A stretch of DNA of 64,000 nt from an uncultured Nesterenkonia sp. (GTDB lineage Bacteria; Actinomycetota; Actinomycetes; Actinomycetales; Micrococcaceae): the NCBI GenBank assembly GCA_947494195.1, contig CANLUC010000005.1, positions 124,001-188,000 of the forward strand. Direction: 5' to 3'. The first letter of the stretch is position 1. Each line of letters opens with the position of its first letter. The notes under the pieces were generated by a model that saw only the letters and a list, made by a program, of their open reading frames with translations, made no database searches and was not told where the DNA came from. Shown one piece after another: positions 40,419 to 49,347 of this stretch. Made by a program: the position numbers and the translations under genes.

Positions 40419-40994
40419 TCACTCGGGCTCCGGCCCCTGCTCCTCGCTCTGCAGCCAACAGACCGAGTGCAGCGGCAGCGTACGCCGGGCAGCGGGAGAG
40501 GCTGCGGGGCCACGGTGCGGCTCGCCCACCGTGAACCCGGTGATGTCCAGGAAATCTCGACCCGCGCCGGAGATCAGTCCCTGGGCCAGCAGCCCTTCAC
40601 TGCCGTGCACCTGCACCACCGAGCGGTTGCGGCTCAGCCGTCGAATCGGCTCCATGATGCCCAGGCGACGACGAGTCGCACTGGCTTCCCCTCGAGCCGC
40701 CGATCGCTGCATTCCATCCACAGCACGCAGTGCCGACAGCGGCACCAGCACGCTGTGCCGGGTCACCGTCCCGGAGAGCCAGTCACTGCCTACGGCCCCG
40801 ACGCGCACCGACAGTCGCCGGTCCCCCGGCAGCACAAGACTCAGCTGCTGGCCCTGGTGGGCGCGGAGACGGTCGGCCAGCTCCAGCCGAGAGGACTCCA
40901 GGCGGGCGGCCTCCTCGACGGCGGCGTCGAACTCGGCCGTCTGGGCGGCGTCCAGCTGCGCTTGAAGATCAGCGAAAAGGGCGTCCCAGCGCAT
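40419..40994 (-). CDS. Conserved-looking protein of unknown function
   Basis: 191 residues from the ATG at 40994 (MRWDALFADLQAQLDAAQTA). The first 65 residues are helical and charged, likely coiled coil (FDAAVEEAARLESSRLELAD). A small beta-rich part follows (LSLVLPGDRRLSVRVGAVGS, VPLSALRAVDG), then an Arg-rich region. No signal peptide or membrane helix. It converges on the HTH gene and diverges from the LysM gene. I recognise no family. Confidence 0.8.
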   Translation of the reverse strand: MRWDALFADLQAQLDAAQTAEFDAAVEEAARLESSRLELADRLRAHQGQQLSLVLPGDRRLSVRVGAVGSDWLSGTVTRHSVLVPLSALRAVDGMQRSAARGEASATRRRLGIMEPIRRLSRNRSVVQVHGSEGLLAQGLISGAGRDFLDITGFTVGEPHRGPAASPAARRTLPLHSVCWLQSEEQGPEPE

Positions 40995-41058
40995 CACTGC
41001 CTCGTCTCCAGAACCGGCCGTCAGGTGCCCAGCGTACACACTCCGCGATTCATCCCTG

Positions 41059-41086
41059 TTGACGACCTCGGGCGACTGTGTACAAT
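41059..41086 (+). promoter_or_regulatory. Strong promoter of the LysM-protein gene
   Basis: TTGACG (41059-41064), 16-base spacer, TACAAT (41081-41086): nearly consensus and the best sigma-A-type promoter in the window. Transcription should begin near 41093, so the upstream in-frame GTG at 41078 cannot be the translation start. Confidence 0.75.
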
Positions 41087-41131
41087 TCATTGTTACCAAA
41101 CAACATCAAACGAGGCTCAAAGAATCTTCCG

Positions 41132-42034
41132 GTGAACGTTGTGTATCCACTTCCAGGACCATCAGCCGCTAGGTCGGTCCACCCGCCGGCCGTCGTCGAC
41201 CTGCTGTTGAGCGCGGCGATGATCGGCAGCGGTCCGGCACTCTGGGCCTGCGGAGACATCATCCTGCACAGCCGCCTCCCCTCAGCCCAGCCCTGGTCTT
41301 CCAGCGCAGAGAATCCCGCTGCGGCCCTGATGGAGCTGCTGACTACCTCGTGGTCCAGCCTGGGCAGGTCGGGGATGCACTCCGCGGAGGTGGCGCTCGG
41401 TCTGCTCGCCGTCAGCGCCGGACTGCTGATCTCGCTGATCTCGGTGCTGGCAGTGGGGGCATGCCTGTGCCAGGTTCTGGCCCGCCACCACGGAGCACAT
41501 CGAGTCGAGCGTGTCTTGGCAGGACTGACCCCGGAGTTTCTCCAGCGAGCTGCAACCCTCGCGCTGGGCGCGGGTCTCGCCCTGTCCTCCACTGCGGCGG
41601 GCGCCTGGGCGGATCCATCGAGTCACCCAGCGGATCCATCAAGTCCGACGGCAGGTCCTTCGACACACGCAGCACCCGCGATCGCGCTCACCGCCGGGGC
41701 CAGCGACACCTGTCTCGACCCGGCCCTCGGAAGAGAAGGACCCGCACTAGAGGAACGAGAGAAGGAGACACCGATGTCCGGACTCTTCACACCACGTCAG
41801 CGAGGATCGACGCCTGAGACGGCGCCCCCTCGAGATGCACGAGGCTCCGCGGAGGCGGTGCTCGTGCGGCCGGGCGACACGCTCTGGGACATCGCCGCAG
41901 AGCATCTGGGCTCGGGTGCCACTGATGGGGAGATCGCTGAGAGTTGGCCGCGCTGGTATGAGGCGAACCGACACACCATCGGCGATGATCCCGCGCTCAT
42001 TCAACCCGGCATGGTCCTGCTCCCGCCCACCTGA
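41132..42034 (+). CDS. LysM-domain membrane protein
   Basis: 300 residues from the GTG at 41132, the first reasonable start after the promoter (no strong ribosome site; GTG at 41141 is an alternative). Three hydrophobic stretches (VVDLLLSAAMIGSGPALWAC; ALGLLAVSAGLLISLISVLA; AATLALGAGLALSSTAAGAW) are followed by a Pro/Ser linker and a C-terminal LysM domain (AVLVRPGDTLWDIAAEHLGS to NPGMVLLPP-like end). The linker topology suggests the LysM faces the wall and binds peptidoglycan. It lies upstream of the Rv3235-family gene, as commonly in Micrococcales. Confidence 0.85.
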   Translation: MNVVYPLPGPSAARSVHPPAVVDLLLSAAMIGSGPALWACGDIILHSRLPSAQPWSSSAENPAAALMELLTTSWSSLGRSGMHSAEVALGLLAVSAGLLISLISVLAVGACLCQVLARHHGAHRVERVLAGLTPEFLQRAATLALGAGLALSSTAAGAWADPSSHPADPSSPTAGPSTHAAPAIALTAGASDTCLDPALGREGPALEEREKETPMSGLFTPRQRGSTPETAPPRDARGSAEAVLVRPGDTLWDIAAEHLGSGATDGEIAESWPRWYEANRHTIGDDPALIQPGMVLLPPT

Positions 42035-42145
42035 GCTCCAACAGCTGGCCCGTCACGCGATCCGTACCCGGGATCCGGGCACCGGGCTCGCCGACCCGGC
42101 CCGTCACTTCATGAACCCGCCATCCCGCCCACCCAGGAGAACCCC

Positions 42146-42847
42146 ATGTCCGCCAGCCCTGCAGGTCAACACGATTCGCCCACAACGTTCGAGACGCAGG
42201 AGGCGATCACCATGCTGAGGACGCTCCTCGACGCTGACCCGCTGCTGCGCGGTCAGACCACAGTCATCCCGGCGCCACGGCCCATGGGGCCCTGGGCGGC
42301 CGAGCCGTCCGACCACGACGGCGTCAGGTATCGACTACGACGTGAGGAGGAAGTCCCGGCCCTGCTCCGACGGCTCCGGGGCGATCCGCAGGGAGAACCT
42401 CGGACATCGAACCCCACCGAGCCGCCGACGGCGCTGGCCACCTTCCGAGAGGAGCGTCGACAGATCTGCGCCATCTCCAGGATCGTGTGCCAGGTGACCA
42501 GTGAGGTGCTTCTGGGGCTTCGACCCGCGACCCAGTTGAATCGCTGGTTGGACCTTGAGGTCCAGGCGAAGGTGCAGGAACGCGCTGCGGTGCTGGCGGA
42601 GGCGCGGTGCAGCCCTGCTCGCAACCGCACCCCTGCGTCTCCCCCTGAGCGAACCGGAGCTGATCGCGGCGCGACTGTCCCACGACCCCAGCCGCTGCGG
42701 TTCGGCACGGTCCGAGCACATCGCGCAGCCCGTGGCGCGTGGGAGGTCTCCGTGGTGTTCGGGGACGCGACACGCATCCGAGCCTGCGCCATGCGTCTGG
42801 AGGCGCACCGTCGTCGCTGGCGCGTGGTCGCCATGGAGCTCGGTTAA
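42146..42847 (+). CDS. Rv3235-family protein
   Basis: 233 residues. The conserved core is at about 100-155 (SRIVCQVTSEVLLGLRPATQ, LNRWLDLEVQAKVQERAAVL), with a C-terminal strand pair (RAARGAWEVSVVFGDATRIR, AMRLEAHRRRWRVVAMELG). Rv3235 sits a few genes from secA in mycobacteria and next to it here. Function unknown. A Met at residue 23 is an alternative start. It converges on secA with 39 bases between the stops. Confidence 0.86.
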   Translation: MSASPAGQHDSPTTFETQEAITMLRTLLDADPLLRGQTTVIPAPRPMGPWAAEPSDHDGVRYRLRREEEVPALLRRLRGDPQGEPRTSNPTEPPTALATFREERRQICAISRIVCQVTSEVLLGLRPATQLNRWLDLEVQAKVQERAAVLAEARCSPARNRTPASPPERTGADRGATVPRPQPLRFGTVRAHRAARGAWEVSVVFGDATRIRACAMRLEAHRRRWRVVAMELG

Positions 42848-42886
42848 GCTCACATGCCGACCGACACCCAGCCACCGCGGCGGAGA

Positions 42887-45499
42887 TCAGCCCTGGGTCG
42901 AGGTGGTGTCCTGCAGGCCTGGAACCCGAAGTCGCTTGCCCGCCGCGAACATGCGGCCGTCCTTGACGCCGGGAAGGTTCGGCGCCTTCGTCGCCGGTGC
43001 TGCTGCGGTGACCTCAGCACTGAAGAGCAGCCGGACCGAATCTTCCCGGACGCTGTCAGCCATGGTCTGGAAGAGCAGGAAACCTTCGCGCTGGTACTCC
43101 ACCAGCGGATCGCGCTGCGCCATCGAACGCAGACCGATGCCTGACTTGAGGTAGTCCATCTCGTAGAGATGCTCCTGCCACTTCTCGTCGATGACGGTCA
43201 GCAGCACACGGCGCTCGAGCTGGCGAATGGCCGCCTCGCCGATCTCCTGGGCCTTCTTCTCATAGGCGATCTTGGCGTCGGAGATGAGCTCACGCTTGAG
43301 CATCTTCACGCTGAGCTGATCGATCCCGCCGGCCTCCTCGACCAGGTCCTCGATGCTCAGTGACACCGGATACAGCGACTTCAGCTCTTCCCAGAGCGTC
43401 TCGAGGTCCCAGTCCTCGGAAGAGTTGGATGTGGTCTTCTCCTCGACCATGAGGGTCACGGCGTCCTCGATGAAGTGCTGGACCTTCTCGTGGACGTCAT
43501 CGCCCTCGAGGATGCGGCGGCGGTCCGAGTAGATCGCCTGGCGCTGACGGTTCATCACATCGTCGTACTTGAGGACGTTCTTGCGAGTCTCGGTGTTCTG
43601 CCCCTCGCGCTGCTGCTGGGCGTTGGCGATCGCCGAGGAGACGAACTTGTGCTCCACGGGGATCTCATCGTCCATCGCCTTGGAGTTCATGATGCGGGCC
43701 GCAGCCGCCTGGTTGAACAGGCGCATCAGGTCATCGGTGAGCGAGATGTAGAACCTGGATTCGCCAGGATCACCCTGGCGGCCGGAACGACCACGCAGCT
43801 GATTGTCGATGCGGCGCGACTGGTGGCGCTCGGTGCCGAGCACGTAGAGCCCGCCCAGCTCGCGGACCTGGTCGCCCTCAGCTTTGGTCTCGGCCTTGGC
43901 CTTGCCGAAGACCTCGTCCCACTTGGCCTCGTAGGCCTCGCCGTCCTCCACCGGGTCCAGGCCCAGCTTCTCCATCTCGCGGACCGCGTTGAACTCCGCG
44001 TTGCCGCCGAGCATGATGTCGGTGCCTCGACCGGCCATGTTGGTGGCCACGGTGACCGCGCCCTTGCGTCCCGCCTGGGCGACGATGGCCGCCTCGTGCT
44101 CGTGGTTCTTCGCGTTGAGCACCTCGTGGCGGATGCCTGCCTTGGCAAGCTTCTTGGAGAGGTACTCCGACTTCTCCACGGACTCGCTGCCCACGAGGAT
44201 GGGCTGGCCCTTCTCGTGGCGCTCGATGATGTCCTTGATGACCGCATCGAACTTCACGACCTCGTTCTTGTAGACGAGATCGTTGTGGTCGATGCGCTGC
44301 AGCGGCCGGTTCGAGGGGATCGGGACCACGCCGAGCTTGTACGTGGACATGAACTCCCCGGCCTCGGTCTCGGCCGTGCCGGTCATGCCGGAGATCTTCG
44401 CGTAGCTGCGGAAGTAGTTCTGCAGGGTGACCGTGGCCCGGGTCTGGCTCTCCGGCTTGATCCGGACCTGCTCCTTGGCCTCGATCGCCTGATGCAGGCC
44501 CTCGTTGTAGCGACGCCCCTTCAGGATGCGGCCGGTGTGCTCATCGACGATGTGCACCTCGCCCTGCGCGACCACATAGTCGGTGTCGCGCTTGAAGAGC
44601 TCCTTGGCCTTGATCGCATTGTTCAGATACTGGATCAGGGTGGTGTTCTGCGTCTCGTAGAGGTTCTCGATGCCGAGGTAGTCCTCGACCTTGTCGATCC
44701 CCGACTCGAGCACACCGATGGTGCGCTTCTTCTCGTCGACCTCGTAGTCCTCGTCGATGGTCAGCTTCTTCACGAGGGTCGCAAAGTCGGTGTACCAGCG
44801 GGAGATGTCACCGGAGGCCGCGCCGGAGATGATCAGCGGAGTGCGAGCCTCATCGATGAGGATCGAGTCGATCTCGTCGATGATGGCGTAGTGATGCTCG
44901 CGCTGCACCAGGTCATCCAGTGACTGGGCCATGTTGTCGCGCAGGAAGTCGAAGCCGAACTCGTTGTTCGTGCCGTAGGTGATGTCAGCGGCGTAGGCCT
45001 CGCGGCGCTCAGCGGGCGACATGTCATTGGTGATGATCCCGACGTCCAGGCCCAGGAAGCGGTGGACGCGGCCCATCAGCTCGGCCTGGTACTTGGCCAG
45101 GTAGTCATTGACCGTGACCACGTGGACACCCTTGCCGGTGAGCGCATTGAGATACGCCGGCGCGGTGGCGACCAGGGTCTTGCCCTCGCCGGTCCCCATC
45201 TCCGCGATGTCGCCGAGGTGCAGTGCCGCGCCGCCCATCAGCTGGACGTCGTAATGGCGCTGACCCAGGGTCCGGTCCGCGGCCTCGCGCACCGTGGCGA
45301 AGGCCTCCGGCAGCAGCGAGTTCAGCGTCTCGCCGTCGCGCAGCCGCTCCCGGAAACGTTCAGTCTCGGCGCGCAGCTCGGCGTCGCTGAGTTCCTTGAA
45401 CTCGTCCTCCAGGAGGTTGACCGCGTCCGCATAGGCGCGCAGAGTCCTGAGGACCTTCTTATCCCCGGTCTTGAGGATTCGTTCAAGCAGAGTGGGCAC
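42887..45499 (-). CDS. secA: Preprotein translocase ATPase SecA
   Basis: 870-residue motor of Sec export. Walker [20 protein letters not shown] (near 102), DEAD-type box [20 protein letters not shown] (near 203), SAT-like and motif VI ([20 protein letters not shown]) are all present. It lacks the C-terminal zinc-binding Cys motif, ending [12 protein letters not shown], as in other actinobacterial SecA1. Length and gene order (Rv3235-family protein, secA, hpf) match SecA1 rather than SecA2. A TAGACT -10-like hexamer at 45566-45571 lies about 65 bases upstream. Confidence 0.97.
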   Translation of the reverse strand: MPTLLERILKTGDKKVLRTLRAYADAVNLLEDEFKELSDAELRAETERFRERLRDGETLNSLLPEAFATVREAADRTLGQRHYDVQLMGGAALHLGDIAEMGTGEGKTLVATAPAYLNALTGKGVHVVTVNDYLAKYQAELMGRVHRFLGLDVGIITNDMSPAERREAYAADITYGTNNEFGFDFLRDNMAQSLDDLVQREHHYAIIDEIDSILIDEARTPLIISGAASGDISRWYTDFATLVKKLTIDEDYEVDEKKRTIGVLESGIDKVEDYLGIENLYETQNTTLIQYLNNAIKAKELFKRDTDYVVAQGEVHIVDEHTGRILKGRRYNEGLHQAIEAKEQVRIKPESQTRATVTLQNYFRSYAKISGMTGTAETEAGEFMSTYKLGVVPIPSNRPLQRIDHNDLVYKNEVVKFDAVIKDIIERHEKGQPILVGSESVEKSEYLSKKLAKAGIRHEVLNAKNHEHEAAIVAQAGRKGAVTVATNMAGRGTDIMLGGNAEFNAVREMEKLGLDPVEDGEAYEAKWDEVFGKAKAETKAEGDQVRELGGLYVLGTERHQSRRIDNQLRGRSGRQGDPGESRFYISLTDDLMRLFNQAAAARIMNSKAMDDEIPVEHKFVSSAIANAQQQREGQNTETRKNVLKYDDVMNRQRQAIYSDRRRILEGDDVHEKVQHFIEDAVTLMVEEKTTSNSSEDWDLETLWEELKSLYPVSLSIEDLVEEAGGIDQLSVKMLKRELISDAKIAYEKKAQEIGEAAIRQLERRVLLTVIDEKWQEHLYEMDYLKSGIGLRSMAQRDPLVEYQREGFLLFQTMADSVREDSVRLLFSAEVTAAAPATKAPNLPGVKDGRMFAAGKRLRVPGLQDTTSTQG

Positions 45500-45594
45500 A
45501 GCCAGTTCTCCATCGGTGTCTACTGGTACGGCGGGGATTCACGTCGGACATGAAACGCCAGCAATAAGTCTACGCGCTCACCCCCACCCACACG

Positions 45595-45660
45595 TGAGCG
45601 GCGGATTCTCCGACCATATGGGGCGCATCTCCGCATGAGATGCCCCGAGAATCCGCCGCT
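45595..45660 (-). terminator. Large two-part hairpin after hpf
   Basis: Outer perfect 15-bp arms (45595-45609 and 45646-45660) enclose an inner 10-bp stem with a two-base bulge (45619-45630 and 45636-45645). It begins 27 bases beyond the hpf stop and upstream of secA, so it probably separates the two units. No T-run follows. Confidence 0.62.
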
Positions 45661-45687
45661 CAACGGTGGGGTGGGGTGGTGAACAGA

Positions 45688-46416
45688 TCAGACGGCGTCG
45701 GCGTAGTGCGCCGGTGCGCCGTTGTCGGCGTGGTAGTCGCGCTCCTCCACCACCGGGTCCTCAGCTCCGTCGGAGTGCTCGTCCAGCGAGATCACCCCGT
45801 AGGTCCATCCGCGGCGGCGATACACGGCCGAAGGCTGACCGGTCTCCGCGTCGACGAACAGGTAAAAGTCGTGGCCGACCAGCTCCATGGCGTCCACCGC
45901 GGCATCCACGCTGACCGGTCGCGCCGGGAACACCTTGCGCCGGATCTTGACCGTGGACTGGGACTCGGCCTCATCCTCGGTGGGCGGGACGTCATCGGCC
46001 TGCTCCGCGTCGAGGACCTGCTCGTAGAGCGGTCGGTCGGTGGCCGCCGGGGCGACGCTCGCCATCGCGGCGGCGACATCGACGGCTCCATTATGGGAAG
46101 CGTGCGCCCGCGACTTCTTCTTGTCCCGCGTGCGGCGCAGACGCTCGGTGAGCTTGTTGATGGCGATCTCGAAGGCGGCGAACTTGTCCCCCGCCTGCGC
46201 CTCAGAACGAATGACCTTGCCGCGTCCGATGACCGTCAGCTCAACGGTGATGCTGGTATCGGCTCGGCGGTGGGAGTTCTCGCTGGAAACCTTGATCTCA
46301 AGGCGGTGCCCCTTATCAGCGAGCTGCTCGATCTTTCCGAGCTTCTCTTCGACATGCTCCTTGAAAGTGGAGGGGATCGCGATATTTCGGCCAGTGTAGT
46401 TGACCTGCAGAGTCAT
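45688..46416 (-). CDS. hpf: Ribosome hibernation-promoting factor, long form
   Basis: 242 residues from the ATG at 46416 (GGAGG upstream). The N-terminal domain (1-105: VNYTGRNIAIPSTFKEHVEE; RRADTSITVELTVIGRGKVI) binds the 30S decoding region. A linker rich in Ala/Asp/Glu (about 110-175) follows, then the C-terminal dimerisation domain (VDAAVDAMELVGHDFYLFVD; YRRRGWTYGVISLDE). The long form alone can form 100S ribosome dimers in stationary phase. It lies between secA and comF. Confidence 0.95.
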   Translation of the reverse strand: MTLQVNYTGRNIAIPSTFKEHVEEKLGKIEQLADKGHRLEIKVSSENSHRRADTSITVELTVIGRGKVIRSEAQAGDKFAAFEIAINKLTERLRRTRDKKKSRAHASHNGAVDVAAAMASVAPAATDRPLYEQVLDAEQADDVPPTEDEAESQSTVKIRRKVFPARPVSVDAAVDAMELVGHDFYLFVDAETGQPSAVYRRRGWTYGVISLDEHSDGAEDPVVEERDYHADNGAPAHYADAV

Positions 46417-46544
46417 TCTGTCCTCCTCGTATCCGATGTCAGACGCAACGGTGACGGGAGTGCTGTTCCCCTCGCCGTCGCGATGGGACCGTATCGAAGT
46501 ACCCATACCTCAGACTAGATGCACGAAGCGATTCACGTCACCCT

Positions 46545-47435
46545 TTATGCGTCGGGCGAAGCGCTCACCAGCAGGAACTCGTCCTCAGCGCCGGGAGAGG
46601 GCGCTGCCGCAATCACGGCCGCGCCGTGGACCGTGGCACCCGCCGCCTCGAGCACCCGGTAGAGCTCCCCCAGGGTCGAGCCGCTGGTGAGCACGTCGTC
46701 GAGGAGCAGGACATCGGCGCCCCGAAGCACCCCTGCACCTCGCGCGGTGATCTCGAACGATCCGGCGAGAGAACGACGCCGGGCGCGGGCACCTCGGGAC
46801 TTCTGTCGGCCTCCGCGGGGGTTCAGCGAACGCAGTGACGCCTGCGTCGACTGCCGAAGCACCGCAGGGGCGTAGACGAGCTGCCGATGCCCAGGCAGGG
46901 CCCCGCCGCCGGGAGACGGCAGCGCGTGCCGCAGGAGCAGCTGCAGGGGATCGAATCCACGGCTGAGCCTGGATTTCAGCGAGGGCGGCGGCGTCACCAC
47001 TGTCCACCCAGCAGACTCCGCCCCCGGTGGCCCGTCCCCGGTCCGCTCGACCGCGAGGTCCAGCGAGCGCCGCAGTCCAGGGGCGAGATGACGGGCGAGC
47101 GTGATGGAGCCATGATCCTTGAAGGCCAGCAGAGCACGCGAGAGCAGACCCTCGTAATGGCCCGCAGCTGTGACGGGAAGAACCCGGACCTCCTCCCCGG
47201 AGAACAGCAGCGGCAGAGCCAGCGCCTGTTGTTCTGCGGGGAACGGGTGGCGGGTCAGCGCATGGAGGTCCTCAGAGCACTCCTGGCAGAACACTGTGTC
47301 CTCGGCACCACACCCGTGGCACCAGGTGGGGCTCAGCAGGCCCAGGGCGGCGCTGGTCGCCGAACGCGCTGACCGACCAGCGCGTGAGAACCAGGCTCGG
47401 TCCGCGGAGTGCGCAGGATCGACAGGGCCAAGCAT
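46545..47435 (-). CDS. ComF family phosphoribosyltransferase-like protein
   Basis: 296 residues. The N-terminal zinc finger has two Cys pairs (TWCHGCGAEDTVFCQECSED). The PRTase domain carries LSRGFDPLQLLLRHA and the PRPP loop VLLLDDVLTSGSTLGELYRV. Proteins of this family act in DNA uptake or nucleotide metabolism; competence is unproven in this group. The position between hpf and lpqB matches mycobacteria (Rv3242c). Confidence 0.92.
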   Translation of the reverse strand: MLGPVDPAHSADRAWFSRAGRSARSATSAALGLLSPTWCHGCGAEDTVFCQECSEDLHALTRHPFPAEQQALALPLLFSGEEVRVLPVTAAGHYEGLLSRALLAFKDHGSITLARHLAPGLRRSLDLAVERTGDGPPGAESAGWTVVTPPPSLKSRLSRGFDPLQLLLRHALPSPGGGALPGHRQLVYAPAVLRQSTQASLRSLNPRGGRQKSRGARARRRSLAGSFEITARGAGVLRGADVLLLDDVLTSGSTLGELYRVLEAAGATVHGAAVIAAAPSPGAEDEFLLVSASPDA

Positions 47436-47598
47436 GCATCCAGTGTGGGCGCGCCGTGACCTCCGAAGGGCCCAGACGCTGCCGCTGTGGAGAGCAGAAC
47501 GTGCCCTCGGCTGGGCACCGACCCTGGGGACAACTCACGGCCCGCGGAACGCCGCGCTCCTCCCGCCGCCTACGGACAGCCGCACACCGTGGCAGAGA

Positions 47599-49347
47599 TC
47601 AGCCGGGATACGCCAGGTCCCGGATCTCGATGTCCTCGTTCGCGACCCAGGCGTCACTGGCAAGGTTCTGGAAGGGCACATCCACCGTCTCGGCGAAGAT
47701 GATGTCCTGACCCTCGCCCACTGAGACGTTCAACAGTCCCAGCAGAGCGGGGTCCACCCGATTGGCGCCGGTGAGCGTCACCCACTCGGGGGTCATCGGC
47801 TCCTCCTCAGAGCTGGCCCAGACGTAGAGCGCGTCCGGTCCCCGCCACCGGACCTCCTCGAGCTCCACAGAGGTCTGCACGCGCATCGGCTGGCCGAGGC
47901 CCTGCGGGGCACCGGCGGCATCGCGGATGACACCCGCCACGTAGAGACCACGCTCGCCGTCGTCGTCCAGAATCATGGCCGCCCGCGCGCCATCCTGCGA
48001 GATGCGCAGTGAGGTGATGCTCCGGCTTGCCAGCCAGTCGGCGCTGACCTCGGCACGGCTGGGTTCCAGGGACTCGTCATAGGCCACGGCGTGGACCACC
48101 GCTTCACCCCCGGACTCCGAAGCGACCCAGGTCCAGCCGAAGTTGTCCATGGACGGCCGGGTGAGGTTCTCCTCCTCCAGCACCAGATCCGGCTCCCGGT
48201 TGGGGCGCAGGTGATACAGCTCCTCTGCGTCGCCGTCGAGGAAGGCGAAGACGTTGGCGACGTCATTGGGCACCGCCGGATCCTGCGGGTCGAGGTCCGA
48301 GATGTCCGCAAGGTTGGCGACGGACAGCAGCACCTGGTCATTCTGCCGTCGCAGTTCTCCGTTCAAGATCCCGACCTGGGTCGAACCCACCTCCGGCGAG
48401 GCATTGATGTCCAACCGGTCCTCCTCCGGGAGATCGGCCTCCACTGGAATCTCCAGCTCGCGCTGTTCCACCGTGAGCTCAACCTCCTCGACGCTGGAGA
48501 GAGACCCCAGCGCCAGGTCCAGCTGTTCCTGCATCAGCGCCCGTTCAGCGGGCTCCGCAGCCGTGATCCCCTCAGCGGCGAAGTCTACGGCCGCGATGCC
48601 TTCATCCACCGGCACCGAGGCGCGCTCGAGCTCGGCCCCGTCCGGGAACGCCGAGACCACGGCGGGCTCAAGGTAGGGCGCCGGTCCTTCGAGCAGTGCG
48701 GCGACGATCGCAGAGGAGAGTCCCGGCCGGTTGAGGAACCAGCGCTGATCCGGCACCGCATAGCGCAGCTGTGGATCGAAGTAGTACAGCGTGTGCGGCC
48801 GGAAGACCTGGTCCACCGTGCCGGCGAGCAGCATCGTCCCGTCCGGCGCATCGGTGATGCGCCACTGGCTCCCGACCTGCTCCAGCGTGAAGTCCAGGCT
48901 CTCCGTGGAGCGCTCTGGAAGACGGGTCCTGATGCCGCTGGAATCGATGATCGACTCCACCGACAGCTGGACATTTCGCGTGTTCTCACCGGAGAACTGG
49001 GTCGGAAAATCATCCTCGGTGTAGACGACAGTGCGCTCGTCAGGCCGCCACTCCCTGGCGGCCTCGGCTGTCATGAACTGCCGAGCCACCGCATAGTCAT
49101 CCTGCGGGCCGGCGCCGGCGCGGATGAATCCCTCGACGATCTCATCCGGGTCGGCATCGGGCGGCGGCGGCGCAGCCTGGGGTGCGTAGTTGAATCCGCG
49201 ATCGGCATCCGGAGCAGAAGTCCCCACCGGGCCGTCGGTGGGCAGCATCGGAGAGCACGCGCCGAGCATCAGCATCAGCGCTGTCATCAAAGCCAGCAGA
49301 CGGGCAGGGGCGGCGAGCGCCCGCTTGGAGGGACGACGACGGCTCAT
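47599..49347 (-). CDS. lpqB: Lipoprotein LpqB
   Basis: 582-residue lipoprotein (lipobox LMLGAC) that in mycobacteria interacts with MtrB and modulates MtrA signalling. It contains the GerMN domain (around residues 220-300: DGAELERASVPVDEGIAAVD) and the LpqB beta-propeller (MDNFGWTWVASESGGEAVVH; ITSLRISQDGARAAMILDDD). It overlaps the mtrB stop by four bases, so the three genes mtrA, mtrB and lpqB form one operon. Confidence 0.94.
   Translation of the reverse strand: MSRRRPSKRALAAPARLLALMTALMLMLGACSPMLPTDGPVGTSAPDADRGFNYAPQAAPPPPDADPDEIVEGFIRAGAGPQDDYAVARQFMTAEAAREWRPDERTVVYTEDDFPTQFSGENTRNVQLSVESIIDSSGIRTRLPERSTESLDFTLEQVGSQWRITDAPDGTMLLAGTVDQVFRPHTLYYFDPQLRYAVPDQRWFLNRPGLSSAIVAALLEGPAPYLEPAVVSAFPDGAELERASVPVDEGIAAVDFAAEGITAAEPAERALMQEQLDLALGSLSSVEEVELTVEQRELEIPVEADLPEEDRLDINASPEVGSTQVGILNGELRRQNDQVLLSVANLADISDLDPQDPAVPNDVANVFAFLDGDAEELYHLRPNREPDLVLEEENLTRPSMDNFGWTWVASESGGEAVVHAVAYDESLEPSRAEVSADWLASRSITSLRISQDGARAAMILDDDGERGLYVAGVIRDAAGAPQGLGQPMRVQTSVELEEVRWRGPDALYVWASSEEEPMTPEWVTLTGANRVDPALLGLLNVSVGEGQDIIFAETVDVPFQNLASDAWVANEDIEIRDLAYPG

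Noticed and set aside
41078-41131. Upstream GTG start for the LysM protein
   Set aside because: It overlaps the -10 element of a near-consensus promoter, so it lies before the transcript begins.
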